The translations under genes were made by a program, and so were the position numbers. Shown here one piece after another: positions 17,361-20,928 of a stretch of 20,928 nucleotides of DNA. A model generated the notes under the pieces. The model saw nothing but the letters and a program-made list of their open reading frames with translations, was not told the DNA's origin and did not search any database. This DNA comes from Temnopleurus reevesii (taxonomy: Eukaryota; Echinodermata; Echinoidea; Temnopleuroida; Temnopleuridae): assembly GCA_036244855.1 (NCBI GenBank), contig BQKZ01000384.1:63071-83998 (forward strand), in the 5' to 3' direction. Numbering within the stretch: position 1 is the stretch's first letter; every line of letters begins with the position of its first letter.

Positions 17361-17874
17361 TACCATATGTCCCAAAAAAAAAATGACAACGGAGCTTTCA
17401 GGATTAATAACTTTTGAAAATTAATATGAAAATAGATGCGGTTTGGCATGATAAATATATAACTATTCATCTATATTTGGTGAAAATTTCATGAGATATG
17501 CTTGAGTGGTTACAAAGAAATGAAGCTTTTTGTATCGGATGTCATAATTCCGTTCTGCACAAGTTTGTGAGGATAGAGCCCCAAAACAAAAACAGTAACA
17601 TTCATTTTGACCAGTGAAACATTGGAAGTTGAAGTAACCATTGTGCTTTACACGTCTCCGTCCTCACAAACTTGTGCAGAACGGAATTATGACATCCGCT
17701 ACAAAAAGCTTTATTTCTTTGTAACCACTGAAGCAAATCTCCTGAAATTTTCACCAGATATAGGTGAATAGTTATATGTTTGATATGCCAAACCGCATTA
17801 ATTTTCATATTCATTTTCAAAAGTTATTATTCCTGAAAGCCCCGTTGTCATTTTTTTGGGGGGGACATATGGTA
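17361..17874. mobile_element. Long foldback MITE with TA ends
   Basis: The left arm (17361-17573) and right arm (17661-17874) are reverse complements at roughly 90% over about 213 bases, around an 87-base spacer. The ends read TACCATATGTCCC and GGGACATATGGTA, so the outermost TA could be a Tc1/mariner-type target duplication. Shared inner blocks include GGATGTCATAATTCCGTTCT and TGGTTACAAAGAAAT. The 73-codon minus-strand frame inside is an arm artefact. Confidence 0.8.
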
Positions 17875-18394
17875 TAGTAACAATATTAACAGGTAAACTA
17901 AATCGACTTCGTGGCGAACCTATGTAAAAATAAGCATGATCCAAATTTTTATGTGGGAATGAACGCAGATGATAGGAAAAAAACTCACTTTTTTAAGTCC
18001 CTTGAATTCTTTTTAGGTATAAACTGATCAAAAATGGGCGAGTTATTCTGTATGCATGTTCTATGTGTCTTTTTTTGTTATGTCGTTAATGATCAGGATA
18101 TATCCTACAAATGCACTCCCCAATAATTTCACAAAATTCAATCTTAGCCAAGTTAAAGAATTAAAGCTCATGTAAAGTTTTGGTAAAAGCGAATAATCTG
18201 TCCAAACATTTTGTCTTCAAGTTTAGATAAAATGAAATAAAGTATCATAGTCAAATTGCATAAAAGAAAGGAAAATGAATGAGTTTTGGCAACACTACAA
18301 CATAAAACGTGCAAAAAATATCAGTATCATATCAATATTTTCTTTCTTGATAAAGGACACCTTCTCATGCAAAGAATTAGATGAAAATTTCAGA
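17875..18394. other. Intergenic, no gene seen
   Basis: Strongly AT-rich; no coding frame or repeat boundary recognised. Confidence 0.45.
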
Positions 18395-18595
18395 ATATTA
18401 TTTTTGTGTATACCTCTTTATTAGTATTTTGTCGAATGTCGGGCAAAAAATCGCGTGTGCCCATATGCCCATAACAAACAAAATATCATAACTACCGAGA
18501 GAGGCTGCTAAATATGATTTAATTGTCAAATTCAAATTTTAAAGCAGAATCGGTTTAGGAAAAGAAATGTTGTTGTCCCGAAATGTGTGTAAAAT
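18395..18595 (-). repeat. Dispersed repeat, inverted partner of 3465-3660
   Basis: Read on the minus strand it contains ACACACATTTCGGGACA, AAATTTGAATTTGAC, CCTCTCTCGGTA and ATGATATTTTGTTTGTTAT in the same order as 3465-3660. The two copies are about 15 kb apart in opposite orientation. Confidence 0.65.
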
Positions 18596-18601
18596 GAGGA
18601 T

Positions 18602-19080
18602 AAAAAATATGTTCATTCATTGGTAAAACACTGTCAAGATTTTATGAGTAAAATTTGAACTATTTTGTATTTATGACTAAATAATTTTAAACTATCTTTC
18701 TGTCTTTGGTATATGTTTTGCTCTGATCTGTACAAGCCATAAGTGATTAAGAAATACATATATATCTTTATAATTCCATACAGAAACGACATTTTGCACT
18801 GTACATGTATTATTTAAAACACAATGCTCCGTAATACACAAATATATATTTCACCGTGTTAAATAAAAGATATGTCCATTCATGAGCAATACACTGTCAT
18901 GATTTTATGAGTAAAATTTCAACTATTTTGTAATTATGACAAAATAATATATTCTGTCTTTCTATATGGTATATATTTTGCTCTGATCTGTATAAGCCAT
19001 AACGACATTTTACAGTGTACATGTAGGCTATTATTTAAAGCACCTGTTTCGTAATATACAGAAATATATTTCACCATATT
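18602..19080. repeat. Tandem duplication, two units of about 220-260 bases
   Basis: Unit 1 (about 18602-18860) and unit 2 (about 18861-19080) share CACTGTCA.GATTTTATGAG, GGTATAT.TTTTGCTCTGAT, ACGACATTTT and TATATTTCACC in order. Unit 1 has about 45 extra bases after AAGCCATAA (about 18739-18783). The units have diverged and neither encodes anything recognisable. Confidence 0.75.
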
Positions 19081-19191
19081 ATTGATTTCAAATGTTGATA
19101 CTGATATGCTAATATGCTGATATTAACACCTGCATAGATTCATATAACTTTAAGCATCATTATCATTTTACCATACGTTCCCATAATAATA

Positions 19192-19427
19192 TACAGTCAA
19201 CCTCACATACCTTGCACAAGTCGAAAACTCTCCAAAGACGAAGCGAGGAAATAGTCCAGATTTTTTCCTTTACTTATTTGTTTAAGATTATTTTCAATTA
19301 AGTCGAATTTTCCATGTCTAAGTTCGTACATGTCGATTATTAATTTTAGTCCGCATTGGTGTGAATACATGTTATTTCTGTCACATTAGTCGAAACCTTT
19401 TCTTCAGTCCCGATAGATTCGACTTGA
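19192..19427. mobile_element. Possible pogo-like element, right end missing
   Basis: After TA at 19192-19193 it starts CAGTCAACCTCACATACC, close to the pogo-type end of the MITE at 7398. It carries AAGTCGAA motifs near 19220 and 19300, and ends near 19427 with GATTCGACTTGAG, the inverted form of an inner AAGTCGAA motif. The expected terminal GGTTGACTG is absent where the next element begins. No transposase is present. Confidence 0.5.
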
Positions 19428-19603
19428 GGCCCGGGCACACCAAACACGGCATGGCATAATGGCCCGGCATTTACGCTGTACCTTGGTTGTTATTGGCCAG
19501 TGCACTCCCCCGCACAAAGAATGGTCAACAATTGGCCAATCACATGGGGACATCGCGTAAATACCGTGCCGAGATGCCGTGCCGTGTTTGGTGTGCCCGG
19601 ACC
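19428..19603. mobile_element. Terminal-inverted-repeat MITE, 49-bp ends
   Basis: The left arm 19428-19476 and right arm 19555-19603 pair over 49 bases with a few mismatches; shared core CCGGGCACACCAAACACGGC. The loop holds two ATTGGCCA-type motifs. The ends resemble PIF/Harbinger-type GGGC...CACACC termini, but no target duplication was confirmed, so the superfamily is left open. Confidence 0.7.
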
Positions 19604-19643
19604 TTTAGGGGACTTTCACTGTTTATTGGCTGGCTCTTCCTCT

Positions 19644-19777
19644 TTAAGCCCCGGTCACATAGGGCCCCGGAAGCAACACGATTCACCCCGACTCGTTGTT
19701 CTGAGGCAGGTAACTGTGAATTAACAAAGAGTCGGGGTGAATCGTGTTGCTTCCGGGGCTTTATGTGACCGCCTTAA
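19644..19777. mobile_element. Palindromic TTAA MITE, copy 2
   Basis: A 134-bp element bounded by TTAA at 19644-19647 and 19774-19777. The arms carry GCCCCGGTCACATAGGG and GAAGCAACACGATTCACCCC and their complements. The loop (GTTGTTCTGAGGCAGGTAAC...) is the reverse complement of the copy 1 loop at about 3249-3283. Arm identity is high, so it is young. It has no coding capacity. Confidence 0.88.
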
Positions 19778-20928
19778 TGCTTGCATTTTCAATTTGTAAC
19801 GAAATTATCGTTCCACCAGAGATATATTATATTGTCAAAATGTTTACGCATTAAAAGAAAAAAATTGTTTATATTTCATACTTTGCATTCTTTTCTCCTG
19901 CTGTGTTTATCGTAGATGTATAATATGATTTTATTCATTACTCTGATATAAACAACACGATATAATCTATTTCCGAAAATTTAAGTCGAACGCCCAATTC
20001 GATGCTCTTTTGTAATGCTATTCAAATCGGAACCGGCTTGTTATTGTTGTGTTCGCACATTTTAATACATGGCGTACGGCTCCATAGTCCATGACCGACA
20101 TTATTTTGCGGAAATAGTTTATATCGTGTTGAACAATAAAGTATATTCATTTAGAAATGCATTTTGACAGTTATAAGATCAATTTAATACAAAAAATGGT
20201 TTTGCATCTTGTTCAGTATCTATTTCATGATTTTACTGAATTTTGTTTCCAACGGTAATCTTGGCATCAGAACTATCTATTAATTATCTACCAACTATCA
20301 AGTATAATTTGAATAACTTATCATGAACAAAAAAACATTATATTTAATGTAGAATGTAGTATAGAAAATTTCCATTACTTATGAAACCAAGTCAATTCAA
20401 TATACATCATGTATGTCTCCCATGACATGACAACCGCAAATCAACATATTCTTCATGCATATAGTCTACTTGAAAACATGCTATTAATTACAAATTGATA
20501 TCCTTTTGTATAGCAAAAGCAAAAAATATAATAAACGGAACAAATAACCCAGTTGTATGCTATATCAATTATTTCTGTATATCATTGTAATGAATGAGAA
20601 ATGAATTGTATTAAAGATGTCATTATTCAACGTATTTTGATTGTGTCGCTGAGTTTGGAATATTGATTTTGTGCTGCTCTCTATGCCTTTTGTTTTCAGG
20701 AAATTGGGAACGTGTTACGCTGGGTAGACAGTCATTTAGAACCAATATATTTCATTTGCATTATTGTTTTTTATTTGCATTAATGTGTTTTTTTTTTTAT
20801 TTGCATTTATTGGTTTCAAATTTGGATAAAGAGGCTACATGGTGATCCATAATAATGTATTTCTAACCTGTTATGTCTTCGGATTTGATAGGTCAATGAT
20901 AATCCTGAAAGGAGGGGATGGGGCTGGG
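19778..20928. other. Intergenic AT-rich tail of the window, no gene seen
   Basis: No supported coding frame, RNA gene or repeat array. A splice-acceptor-like CCTTTTGTTTTCAG ends near 20699, followed by a short, more balanced stretch, but nothing shows it is an exon. Confidence 0.4.

Noticed and set aside
17602..17820. 72-residue minus-strand protein
   Set aside because: It lies in the loop and right arm of a foldback element and has no family features.
19487..19768. Plus-strand frames of 74-93 residues
   Set aside because: They run across two MITEs; the peptide part shared with 3209-3406 reflects the palindromic TTAA element, not a protein family.

Overview
The window looks like nuclear DNA of a marine invertebrate deuterostome, most likely an echinoderm and probably a sea urchin. 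The reasons are an intronless-looking rhodopsin-class GPCR with no obvious vertebrate orthologue, a RING / double B-box / coiled-coil / beta-propeller-like TRIM gene with one intron, tRNA-derived SINEs, and many short foldback DNA transposons in AT-rich DNA. There are no bacterial operons, ribosome binding sites or CRISPR arrays. The species assignment is inference.

Two protein genes are well supported, both on the + strand. The first (5107-6192) encodes a 361-residue seven-transmembrane receptor in one exon. The second is a TRIM-type E3 ubiquitin ligase with exon 1 at 10888-11523 (RING and two B-boxes) and exon 2 at 14873-16138 (coiled coil and C-terminal propeller-like domain), about 633 residues in all. 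The two genes share no visible function.

The 3.35-kb TRIM intron holds the most striking object in the window: a tandem array of about 2 kb with a 17-bp unit (12790-14766). It is diverged, with traces of a roughly 254-bp higher-order repeat, on the exon-1 side. It is homogenised toward exon 2, where 21 consecutive identical units run from 14094 to 14450. A diverged foldback element lies in the same intron.

Most of the rest is layered transposon debris. From left to right: two head-to-tail TTAA-ended foldback elements (73-805, interrupted by a LINE 3' end; 816-1386); a SINE (1813-2052); microsatellites; a minus-strand SINE (about 2750-2960); a palindromic TTAA element (3197-3333, with relatives at 8989-9090 and 19644-19777); two copies of a GGTTTACTAATA-ended MITE (6991-7184, 7382-7743), the second split by a pogo-like MITE at a TA site (7398-7559); a multi-copy inverted repeat (7810-8490) with a near-perfect 73-bp-arm hairpin; another SINE (16872-17150); a 213-bp-arm foldback element (17361-17874); a tandem duplication (18602-19080); and a cluster of three terminal-repeat elements (19192-19777).

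No new multi-gene system is evident. The best candidates for follow-up are the intronic 17-bp array, the receptor with a Pro-less NPxxY motif, and the high density of hairpin-forming elements.
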